7,372 nucleotides of DNA, from contig JAJYZM010000045.1 of NCBI GenBank assembly GCA_021799935.1, forward strand, positions 1 through 7,372, written 5' to 3'. Source of the DNA: a bacterium. Its GTDB lineage: Bacteria; SZUA-79; Acidulodesulfobacterales; Acidulodesulfobacteraceae. A program made the position numbers and the translations under genes. Each line of letters starts with the position of its first letter. The first letter of the stretch is position 1. Of this stretch, positions 1-6,294 are shown piece by piece. Under the pieces are notes generated by a model. That model worked only from the letters and a program-made list of their open reading frames with translations, was not told where the DNA came from and made no database searches.

Positions 1-760
1 TTAAAAGAAGCGCTCCTTTGGAATCTATGCCTACGACCTGCCCTTCAACCTTTCTATTCTCGACGTTTATCGAGATAACCTTACCCATCATTCCGAAGTA
101 TTTTTGATAATAGCCGAGAACGGAAGGCAATCCCGTAGATAAAAACATTTCATAGTATTTATCGAATTTATTTAAAATAGAAGCTATCAGCCTGTTTCTG
201 TCGATGAGGGAGCTTGAACCGTTTGTTTTTTCCGATTCTATTAACAGCGAGGTTGCGATATTTTTTATATTACCGTCCATATATTTTTCCGGCATATTTA
301 CGTTCATTCCTATGCCAACCACCATATATTCTATCGACATATTCTGCGTGCTCATTTCAGTCAATATTCCTGAAACTTTTTTAGAACCTATGAGAATGTC
401 GTTGGGCCATTTAATCTGAGGCTTGAGGGATGCGACTTCGGATATTGCGTCCGCTACCGATACCGCGGCTAAAATCGTCATTCCCTGGGCTGTTTCCGGA
501 GTAAATTTAGGCCTTAATATTATAGACATATAAATATTGCATCCGCATGGGGATGTCCAGAATTTTCCGTTTCTGCCCCTTCCTTTTTCCTGATAATCCG
601 CAATAACCACGCTTCCGTTTTTTACGCCTTTAGCGGCGAGGTTTCTGGCGAGAGTGTTTGTAGAATCGACTTTTTCTTCATAGTACAAGTTTTTTCCCGC
701 AAAAGACCCCTTCAGCATTTTTTTAATTTCGAATATATCTATATAATTTATTTGTTCCAT
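1..760 (-). CDS. birA: Biotin--[acetyl-CoA-carboxylase] ligase (BirA), monofunctional type, C-terminus cut by window edge
   Basis: This enzyme activates biotin with ATP to biotinyl-5'-AMP and transfers it to the acceptor lysine of biotin carboxyl carrier proteins in the cytoplasm. I read 253 codons without a stop from ATG at 760 to the left edge. Visible motifs are VDSTN (residues 31-35), the biotinyl-AMP loop GRGRNGKFW (60-68), KWPND with the catalytic-site lysine (117-121), and GIGMNVN (149-155). The end (about 225-253, reaching GIDSKGALLL) matches the start of the small SH3-like C-terminal domain, so roughly 20-25 residues are probably missing. There is no N-terminal helix-turn-helix domain: the protein starts about 30 residues before VDSTN. 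It should therefore be a ligase only, not a biotin-operon repressor. The start is supported by an AAGAGG ribosome binding site 7 nt upstream. It lies 53 bp downstream of nadC on the same strand and is probably co-transcribed. Confidence 0.95.
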   Translation of the reverse strand, partial: MEQINYIDIFEIKKMLKGSFAGKNLYYEEKVDSTNTLARNLAAKGVKNGSVVIADYQEKGRGRNGKFWTSPCGCNIYMSIILRPKFTPETAQGMTILAAVSVADAISEVASLKPQIKWPNDILIGSKKVSGILTEMSTQNMSIEYMVVGIGMNVNMPEKYMDGNIKNIATSLLIESEKTNGSSSLIDRNRLIASILNKFDKYYEMFLSTGLPSVLGYYQKYFGMMGKVISINVENRKVEGQVVGIDSKGALLL

Positions 761-767
761 TTTTCGG

Positions 768-773
768 CCTCTT
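768..773 (-). promoter_or_regulatory. Ribosome binding site of birA
   Basis: The minus strand reads AAGAGG, 7 nt before the birA ATG at 760. It supports that start and is one of only two clear Shine-Dalgarno sequences in the window. Confidence 0.7.
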
Positions 774-813
774 AATTTATTATTATATACTATATGCCAT
801 TTTTTTTCTTATT

Positions 814-1665
814 TTACTTGGCGAAATTTAAAGAAAAATCGGCGGGAATTACGGAATTGGTAAGCGACCCCATAGAAATATAATCGACCTCTGTTTCCGC
901 GGCAATTTTTCTTAAATTATCTATAGTTATATTGCCGGATGCTTCCGTGACGGCTTTTCCGCCTATTATTACAACGGCTTTTTTCATTGTTTTTATATCC
1001 ATATTGTCCAGCATTATGACGTCCGCTTTTGCTTCCAATGCAGATTTGACTTCATCTAAAGTCGCGGTTTCTATCTCAATTTTTAAATTTAAACCGGAAT
1101 AGTGTTTTCTTACCGATTCCATCGCTTTTTTTATTCCGCCCGCAAGTTTAATATGATTGTCCTTTATGAGTATTCCCGATGAAAGGTCGAATCTGTGGTT
1201 TTCTCCTCCGCCCGTTTTGACGGCATATTTTTGGAGCAGTCTTAATCCGGGAATAGTCTTTCTCGTGTCTAAAATTTTTGTTTTCAGGCCATCTAGTTCT
1301 TTAGACGCGATATTAGATATCGTTGCGATGCCCGACAGGTGCTGGAGGAAATTAAGCGCGGTCCTTTCTCCGTAAAGTATGGCGCTCGCTTTAGCTTCGA
1401 GAGATATTATCTTCTGCGATTTAACCGCTCTGTCCCCTTCGCCGCACAAAAAATCTATTTTAAAATTATTTTTTGTAATTATGTCGAACACAGAGGAAAA
1501 TATCTGCAGTCCGCACACTACGGCATCTTTTTTTGCGGTAACCTCGCAACGCATAACCGGGTCGCCGTCTAAAGTTACGGCATCCGTGGTTATATCGCCG
1601 CCTTTGATATCTTCATTCAAAGCCGCATATATAAGAGGTTTTACCTGAAGTTCGAAAATACGCAT
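814..1665 (-). CDS. nadC: Nicotinate-nucleotide pyrophosphorylase (carboxylating), quinolinate phosphoribosyltransferase
   Basis: The enzyme converts quinolinate and PRPP to nicotinate mononucleotide, CO2 and pyrophosphate, the step where de novo NAD synthesis joins the salvage route; it is cytoplasmic. The 283-residue length is usual for the family. Recognisable elements in order are ERTALN (100-105), the substrate-binding LDTRKTIPG stretch (132-140), GGGENHR (152-158), IKDNH (167-171), EIET (197-200), MLDN (218-221), EASGNI (241-246) and GSLTNS (266-271). These cover the conserved Arg, Lys and His residues that bind quinolinate and PRPP in characterised enzymes. The gene starts 10 nt after the stop of the receiver-domain gene and is followed by birA, which suggests one operon. 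No clear Shine-Dalgarno sequence precedes the ATG (the spacer reads GGTTAAGATA), so it may be translated by coupling to the upstream gene. Confidence 0.97.
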   Translation of the reverse strand: MRIFELQVKPLIYAALNEDIKGGDITTDAVTLDGDPVMRCEVTAKKDAVVCGLQIFSSVFDIITKNNFKIDFLCGEGDRAVKSQKIISLEAKASAILYGERTALNFLQHLSGIATISNIASKELDGLKTKILDTRKTIPGLRLLQKYAVKTGGGENHRFDLSSGILIKDNHIKLAGGIKKAMESVRKHYSGLNLKIEIETATLDEVKSALEAKADVIMLDNMDIKTMKKAVVIIGGKAVTEASGNITIDNLRKIAAETEVDYISMGSLTNSVIPADFSLNFAK

Positions 1666-1675
1666 ATCTTAACCG

Positions 1676-3097
1676 TTATTGTTGTTTAATCTTTTCTATT
1701 TCTTCTTTGACGATCTTTTCTATAATTTCTGGAAGATAGGCTTTTACGGCTTCGGTTATTTGAGGTTTAATCTCGTCGATAGTCTTTTCTATGGCGTTTT
1801 TTAAATAATCTTCCAATTTAACGAGATTTTGTTCGTCTAAAATTTTCAAATTTAACTCTCCTTCGGATTTTTTAGTATTTATATTCATATCTGGTTTATA
1901 TGCTTCAGGTTCGACGGCCTCCTCTTCACTGCCTCCTCCTAAAGCTATATTAAAGCCGGCGAAAGGTTCCTCTGAATCTGAGGCGCTTGAAGCGTCGGAG
2001 GCATTTTTATTATGCTCCGTCTGAAGAGCTATGGAGTCGAACGATACCGCTGATTCGAAGGTTTCCGCCGGCGTGTTTAATTCAAATATTCCCGCAGGTT
2101 TATCGTATTCGGATATATTATCCCTCTCTGAAACTTCAGCGGCATTGTTAAACTGAGACGTTTCGGGTCGTCCGAAGATTTCCGCAGGCGCGTCGGCGAA
2201 AATCTGTTCGGGTTCCTGTTGCTGTTCCGGTTCGGGAGTTTTTTCGAGCGGTTCGAACCGTTCTTCCGGTTCTGCGGCTTTTGCATAAGGCGCAGGCAGT
2301 TCTTCAGGTTCTGCCGCTTCCGCATATGATGCAAAAGGCGTTGCCTGTTCTTCATCCCTTGCTTCATTCTGAGCGGTAATTAATTCTATATCCGGAATTT
2401 CAGCGGCCGTCGCCGTCGGCGCGTCTTCTATGATATAACTGCCGGGAGCATGGGGTTCGTCTTTTTTGTTTAGGTCCTGAAATTCTTTAAATATTGCGTC
2501 GTCTTTAAATAAATTTTCGAATGCCTGGCTTAATTCGGAAGATTCAAGGCTGTTATTTTCGTGTTCTTTATTATCGCCAAGGGTATCCACGGTATTCTCG
2601 GCGGCGGCTTTTGCGGCGGCATTTTCCTCTGTTTCTTTAATTTCGAAGGCTCCGATATCGTATATCTTTTCTCCCGCATTTCCAGTCTTTGCGGTATTGT
2701 CCGCGGCATCAGAAACGGCATTGCTTCCATTAAGCGTTCTTTTTATTTTAGAAATAAAAGTTTCTTTATCGAAAGGCCTGTATATGAAACCGTCGGCTTT
2801 AAGTTTTATCAGTGTCTCTCTTTCATTGTCCGATAAATCCGACGGGACTAATAAAATCAGCGGTATATTAGAGAATTCCTTGCTTGTTTTTATTTCCGTT
2901 ATGCTTTTTTTTATTTCGGTGTCGATAGTGTTGTAGCCTAATACGATTATATCGGGAATTAGGTTTTTAGCCGCTTTATAAATGGCGGTCGGTTCGCCGA
3001 CAAGGGTAAGCTTAAATTCGGGATTATTGAGAAATATGGTGGCCACGGCTCTTTGCATTGACTCGCTTTCGTCTATAAAAATTAAATTATACGACAT
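1676..3097 (-). CDS. Degenerate (pseudo-)receiver domain protein with long acidic disordered linker and PopZ-like helical C-terminus
   Basis: The protein has 473 residues. Residues 1-122 have the pattern of a response-regulator receiver domain: a first strand ending in the acidic pair D9-E10, the PD..VL strand at 48-53, and the switch end ..YRPF at 106-109. The usual phospho-acceptor Asp position is G54, the conserved Thr/Ser is V84 and the conserved Lys is R107, so phosphorylation is unlikely. Residues about 125-415 are acidic, Ala/Glu/Pro-rich and apparently disordered, with a 13-residue tandem repeat and a possible amphipathic helix near 187-210. Residues about 416-473 form charged amphipathic helices ending LPEIIEKIVKEEIEKIKQQ. 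From memory this resembles the oligomerising end of PopZ and tails of some deltaproteobacterial receiver proteins. A strong GGGAGG site supports the start. It is probably the first gene of an operon with nadC and birA. A scaffold or localisation role is inference. Confidence 0.8.
   Translation of the reverse strand: MSYNLIFIDESESMQRAVATIFLNNPEFKLTLVGEPTAIYKAAKNLIPDIIVLGYNTIDTEIKKSITEIKTSKEFSNIPLILLVPSDLSDNERETLIKLKADGFIYRPFDKETFISKIKRTLNGSNAVSDAADNTAKTGNAGEKIYDIGAFEIKETEENAAAKAAAENTVDTLGDNKEHENNSLESSELSQAFENLFKDDAIFKEFQDLNKKDEPHAPGSYIIEDAPTATAAEIPDIELITAQNEARDEEQATPFASYAEAAEPEELPAPYAKAAEPEERFEPLEKTPEPEQQQEPEQIFADAPAEIFGRPETSQFNNAAEVSERDNISEYDKPAGIFELNTPAETFESAVSFDSIALQTEHNKNASDASSASDSEEPFAGFNIALGGGSEEEAVEPEAYKPDMNINTKKSEGELNLKILDEQNLVKLEDYLKNAIEKTIDEIKPQITEAVKAYLPEIIEKIVKEEIEKIKQQ
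2249..2326 (-). repeat. Two tandem 39-bp in-frame repeats in the linker of the pseudo-receiver gene
   Basis: Two consecutive 13-codon units encode YAEAAEPEELPAP and YAKAAEPEERFEP (residues 258-270 and 271-283). The first nine residues differ at one position, while the DNA differs at several third positions, so the duplication is not very recent. It lies in the acidic Pro/Glu-rich linker and probably arose by slippage or unequal exchange. It shows that linker length can vary. Confidence 0.75.
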
Positions 3098-3219
3098 AAT
3101 TTACCGCCTCCCAATGCTTTAAAACATTTGTTATTTTTGATATACTATAATTGTTCTTTGCCAATTTTATCTTAATTTTAATATTTTTAAATAATATAGT
3201 CAATAATTTTAAAGCTATT
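3098..3219. promoter_or_regulatory. Divergent intergenic region between the pseudo-receiver operon and lptFG
   Basis: This 122-bp, very AT-rich gap separates two divergent transcription units and must hold at least one promoter for each unless a distant one is used. The best plus-strand candidate is TTGCCA (3158-3163), 18 nt, TATTTT (3182-3187), which would start transcription about 25 nt before the lptF ATG. A TATAAT at 3146-3151 has no convincing -35 partner. For the minus strand I find no good -35/-10 pair, only a TATAGT-like hexamer (3149-3144). No operator repeat is evident. Confidence 0.45.
3107..3112 (-). promoter_or_regulatory. Strong ribosome binding site of the pseudo-receiver gene
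   Basis: The minus strand reads GGGAGG, 9 nt before the ATG at 3097. It is the strongest Shine-Dalgarno match in the window and fixes this start. Confidence 0.8.
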
Positions 3220-4308
3220 ATGTCGACCATAGACAGATATATATTTAAGCAGATGGTTTTTCCTTTCATCTTCGGACTTTTAGTATTTACGTTCAGCGTT
3301 ACTATAAACCGAATTCTTTTGCTGACTCAGATGGTCCTTAATAAGGGCATAAGCATTTCGGCGGTATTAAAACTCGCAAGTTTAACTATACCGGATTTTA
3401 TGATTATAACGCTTCCGGTGTCTTTTTTGCTTGCCCTCCTCACCGTGTTCGGAAAAATGACGCAGGATAACGAAATTATGGCGCTTAGGGCATCCGGAAT
3501 AAGCATAGTCAAGCTTACTAAGCCGGTTTTATTGTTTGCGCTGATACCGCTTTCGTTTTCTATTCTTTTTTCCTTTTATATGGCGCCGAGATTTAATTTC
3601 TTTTTCAGGGTTCTTGCCGTAAAAGAGGTTAAAAAGGCGGCTCTTTCGGCGCTGAAAAAAAATTCCCTGACGAACAGGTTCGGAAACCTTAAAATCTTCG
3701 TGAAAAACGTTAATACGGATAAATCTACCATGAAAGGCATTTTCATATTAAACAAAGTGCGCAATACGCCTGAAACTTTAATCGCTAAAAGCGGCAGTAT
3801 AAAATACAATCAGAAGCTCAACACCCTGTCTTTTTATCTAAAAAAAGGAACTATCCAGAACCAGAATCCCGATTCGAAAAACTTCTGGCTCCTTCATTTT
3901 AATACCTATAAAATTAATATTAAATTAAAAGGGATATCTTTTCCGGGGAAAAACAGCTCTATGCATTTTTTAACCTTTTCAGCCCTTGCAAGAAAATATA
4001 TAACGGAAAAAAGTCCCGAACTAAAAAACATTTATCTTGCGTATCTTTATAAAAAAATAGCCATTCCCGCCGCCGCGGTTTTATTTATATTTATTGGCAT
4101 GCCGCTCGGCATGCTCCTTGAAAAAAGAAGTTTATTTCTTGCTATTTCATATACTATAATATTTGTCGTGGTATATTATATAATTTTCACGTCGGGATTT
4201 TATCTTTCTCTTAGAAATCAGTTAAATCCGGTTATAGGCGTCTGGGGTGCGGATTTATTTCTTGCGGTTTCGGGTTCGGTTCTGTATTTGAAAGCCTTAT
4301 TAAAATGA
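3220..4308 (+). CDS. lptF: LPS export ABC transporter permease LptF (YjgP/YjgQ family)
   Basis: LptF is one of the two inner-membrane subunits of the LptB2FG transporter, which extracts lipopolysaccharide from the inner membrane and passes it to the LptC/A bridge. The 362-residue protein fits the family length of about 360. It has three N-terminal membrane segments (about 13-36, 56-78, 102-121), a periplasmic beta-rich domain (about 125-270) and three C-terminal segments (about 279-301, 303-328, 337-358). The cytoplasmic loop DNEIMALRASG (83-93) matches the coupling-helix motif that contacts LptB. The open frame extends back to a TTG at 3151, but I chose ATG 3220 because the family normally begins just before the IDRYIFKQ-type first helix. 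No clear Shine-Dalgarno sequence precedes it. lptG follows after 7 nt. LptF is preferred over LptG by gene order and the R-A-S-G form of the loop. Confidence 0.9.
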   Translation: MSTIDRYIFKQMVFPFIFGLLVFTFSVTINRILLLTQMVLNKGISISAVLKLASLTIPDFMIITLPVSFLLALLTVFGKMTQDNEIMALRASGISIVKLTKPVLLFALIPLSFSILFSFYMAPRFNFFFRVLAVKEVKKAALSALKKNSLTNRFGNLKIFVKNVNTDKSTMKGIFILNKVRNTPETLIAKSGSIKYNQKLNTLSFYLKKGTIQNQNPDSKNFWLLHFNTYKINIKLKGISFPGKNSSMHFLTFSALARKYITEKSPELKNIYLAYLYKKIAIPAAAVLFIFIGMPLGMLLEKRSLFLAISYTIIFVVVYYIIFTSGFYLSLRNQLNPVIGVWGADLFLAVSGSVLYLKALLK

Positions 4309-4315
4309 TTATATT

Positions 4316-5419
4316 ATGAAAATAAAAATATTGCAGAAATATCTCGTAAGCGAATTTTTAAAATATTTCGCCATATCGCTTACGGGACTTATATTTTTTT
4401 ATATAGTGGTCGATTTCATTTCCAATATAGGCGCCTTCACGAAACATTCTCCCGAATTTCAATATATAATCCTTTATTTTTTTTACAAACTGCCGGAGAT
4501 AACTTACAGGGTGCTTCCGCTCTCCGTTCTTCTGTCAACCCTGCTTTCGATATCCTTTTTTAATAAGAATAACGAAATAACCGCCGTAAAATCTTCCGGT
4601 TTAAGCATGGCGAAATTTTTCGCCCCTTTAGTAATTTTAGGCGCCGGGATATCCGTTTTCGCGTTCCTGCTTTCAAATTTTGTAGCGGTAAGGTCTAATG
4701 TTTTAAGAAGGGTGGTTATGCAGAGGGATATTAATAAAAATAAAAATTACAGCGAAGATTCGGTTTACAAATATACGACCAGAAACATATTTATTCATTA
4801 TAAACGCTGTATCGTGACGGCGGAGATGATGAACCCGGCGTCTAAGACGGTTAAAGGAGTCAACGTTTACGTGTTTAACGATAAATTTATGCTGAAAAAG
4901 AGATATACCGCCGAAACCGGTTATTTCGGGAAAGGCGGACTAAAATTAACGGGAGGACAGGAAGACGATTTCGCTCTAAATAGCGGGCCGGGATTCGTCC
5001 AGAAATATTTCAAAACCGTTAACGTTCCTATATATTTAGACTTAAATTTTTTCAGGTCTTATACTTTAAAACCGGAGTTTTTATCGATAATAAACCTTTC
5101 GGATATGATATCGGTGGCAAGAAAATCGGAATCCGGTTTAAGCTATATTCTTACTAGTTATTATTCCAAATTATCCTTCCCGGTTATCAATTTAATTCTT
5201 ATTCTTATAGGAATTTCTATCGGGCTTCTGCTGGGTAAAAAAGGCAATTCTCCCGTTTCTATAGGCATCAGTTTAGCTTTTGCTTTTACATGGTGGGTCA
5301 TAAATTCAATAGCTTTGTCTCTCGGAGAGTCCGCCCAGCTTAATCCCGTTCTGTCGGCGTTTATGTCCGATATTATATTTTTATCGTTTGCTTTATATCT
5401 TATAACGGATATAGACTGA
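4316..5419 (+). CDS. lptG: LPS export ABC transporter permease LptG (YjgP/YjgQ family)
   Basis: LptG is the second membrane subunit of LptB2FG and pairs with the preceding LptF. The 367-residue protein has three N-terminal membrane helices (about 15-38, 55-81, 101-124), a periplasmic domain (about 125-275) and three C-terminal helices. The loop NNEITAVKSSG (85-95) corresponds to the LptB-contacting coupling helix. Near the C-terminus, the YYSKLSFP stretch followed by a glycine-rich helix, IGIS, and a WW pair before a final LNP segment are typical of LptG. It starts 7 nt after the lptF stop with no Shine-Dalgarno sequence, consistent with translational coupling. No lptB, lptC or lptA lies in the window, so the rest of the transporter is encoded elsewhere. 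The gene converges on the minus-strand hydrolase gene, leaving a 29-bp gap with no recognisable terminator. Confidence 0.91.
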   Translation: MKIKILQKYLVSEFLKYFAISLTGLIFFYIVVDFISNIGAFTKHSPEFQYIILYFFYKLPEITYRVLPLSVLLSTLLSISFFNKNNEITAVKSSGLSMAKFFAPLVILGAGISVFAFLLSNFVAVRSNVLRRVVMQRDINKNKNYSEDSVYKYTTRNIFIHYKRCIVTAEMMNPASKTVKGVNVYVFNDKFMLKKRYTAETGYFGKGGLKLTGGQEDDFALNSGPGFVQKYFKTVNVPIYLDLNFFRSYTLKPEFLSIINLSDMISVARKSESGLSYILTSYYSKLSFPVINLILILIGISIGLLLGKKGNSPVSIGISLAFAFTWWVINSIALSLGESAQLNPVLSAFMSDIIFLSFALYLITDID

Positions 5420-5448
5420 TTGCAAATTGCAGGCAGGGTTGGCGGGGG

Positions 5449-6225
5449 TTATAATTCAAAGCTTAATCCGTCGTACGAAGGTATTAAATCTTTAGACCTG
5501 CATAGGCAAATATCGCTTATTTCTTCATAATCTATATTATGTCCCATATGAGTGAAATACGTTTTTGAGGGATTTATTTTTTCGGAAATCAGGACAGCCT
5601 CTTCCAAACTCAGGTGGGTCGGATGAGGCTTATATCTTAAAGCGTCTATCATCAGAGCCTTTAAGCCTTTCAATAAACAGAACGACTGTTCGGGTATGGA
5701 CGAAACATCCGTTATATAGGCGAAATCGTTTATTCTGTATCCGTATATTAAATTCCTTCCGTGAAAAACGGGTATGGGAGTAATTTTTAATCCGGGTTTT
5801 ATCTCCAGCGGTTCTTTTATTACGTTAGGGACGAGATAAGGCTTGCTGGATTCCGATTTTTCTTTAAATATATAATCGAATTTGTCTTTAATAAAATTTA
5901 CGGCGTTTTCGGAGCCGTATATCGGAATAAATTTATCTTTGCCGGTTTTTAAATAATTAAACATTCTTAAATCGTCTATTCCGAAAATATGGTCGGCATG
6001 CGTGTGGGTATATAAAACGGCGTCTATGTTTTTAACTTTAAATTTTAACGCCTGCGTCCTTAAGTCCGGCGCGGTGTCTATAAGGATATCGAAATTATTT
6101 TCCGATACTAAGACGGAAGGCCTCAGCCTTTTATTCTTTTCGTTTGCGGAAGTGCAGACGCCGCACGTGCATCCTATTAACGGAACGCCCGTAGAAGTGC
6201 CGCATCCGAGGACTAATATTTTCAT
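5449..6225 (-). CDS. PhnP-like metallo-beta-lactamase-fold hydrolase (probable phosphodiesterase)
   Basis: This 258-residue MBL-fold enzyme has a complete set of metal ligands: HTHADH (residues 74-79), H155 in VFHG, D173 in ITDVS and H229 in the THMGH stretch (225-229). The start MKILVLGCGTSTGVP, followed by C19, C21 and C24 (a CxCxxC pattern), matches the PhnP group. In that group the cysteines bind a structural zinc, and PhnP itself cleaves phosphoribosyl cyclic phosphate in phosphonate breakdown. No phn genes are visible here, and many stand-alone homologues exist with untested substrates, so I give the fold and likely phosphodiesterase chemistry but not the gene name. No signal peptide is seen, so it is probably cytoplasmic. 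The family-like N-terminus makes the start secure, although no good ribosome binding site precedes it. It is transcribed divergently from the NtrY-like kinase gene. Confidence 0.88.
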   Translation of the reverse strand: MKILVLGCGTSTGVPLIGCTCGVCTSANEKNKRLRPSVLVSENNFDILIDTAPDLRTQALKFKVKNIDAVLYTHTHADHIFGIDDLRMFNYLKTGKDKFIPIYGSENAVNFIKDKFDYIFKEKSESSKPYLVPNVIKEPLEIKPGLKITPIPVFHGRNLIYGYRINDFAYITDVSSIPEQSFCLLKGLKALMIDALRYKPHPTHLSLEEAVLISEKINPSKTYFTHMGHNIDYEEISDICLCRSKDLIPSYDGLSFEL

Positions 6226-6268
6226 ATGCTTTTATGATACAATAAAACGTATATTAAATAAAGCATAT
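6224..6268. repeat. 9-bp inverted repeat spanning a divergent promoter region
   Basis: ATATGCTTT (6224-6232) and AAAGCATAT (6260-6268) are perfect reverse complements separated by 27 bp. The left arm overlaps the start codon of the hydrolase gene. The spacing is too long for a terminator hairpin. It could be paired operator half-sites, or chance given the base composition. Confidence 0.4.
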
Positions 6269-6294
6269 ATAAAATCTAAATAATATATACCTCG
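6226..6294. promoter_or_regulatory. Divergent intergenic region between the hydrolase gene and the NtrY-like kinase gene
   Basis: This 69-bp gap is strongly AT-rich and must serve both outward genes. On the minus strand a TATCAT hexamer lies close to the hydrolase start; on the plus strand there are TATATT- and TATAAA-like hexamers. The AT-richness makes single hexamer matches weak evidence and I do not assign a definite promoter. A 9-bp inverted repeat spans the region. Confidence 0.4.

Noticed and set aside
1..3. TTA at the left edge looks like a TAA stop for the minus-strand birA gene.
   Set aside because: It is out of frame: birA codons end at positions 2, 5, 8 and so on, and codon 2-4 reads Leu. 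The gene also lacks the final residues expected for the family, so it continues past the edge.
204..419. Plus-strand open frame within birA, and similar antisense frames inside nadC, the receiver gene, lptF, the hydrolase and the kinase.
   Set aside because: They lie wholly opposite genes with clear family motifs, have no recognisable domains or ribosome binding sites, and appear to be reading-frame shadows.
761..813. Separate promoter or terminator between nadC and birA.
   Set aside because: The minus strand contains a TATAAT-like stretch but no convincing -35, and the ATATA-C-TATAT palindrome is too weak for a terminator; co-transcription is simpler.
3146..3151. Perfect TATAAT hexamer as the lptF -10 box.
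   Set aside because: No acceptable -35 hexamer lies 16-18 nt upstream and no extended -10 is present; in such AT-rich DNA the hexamer can occur by chance.
3151..3219. Longer lptF beginning at TTG 3151.
   Set aside because: The added 23 residues are an AT-rich hydrophobic translation of the intergenic region with no family match or ribosome binding site; ATG 3220 gives the normal N-terminus.
5420..5448. Palindrome TGCAA-A-TTGCA (5421-5431) between convergent lptG and hydrolase genes as a terminator.
   Set aside because: A one-base loop cannot form a proper hairpin, the stem is short and AT-rich, and no T-run follows on either strand.
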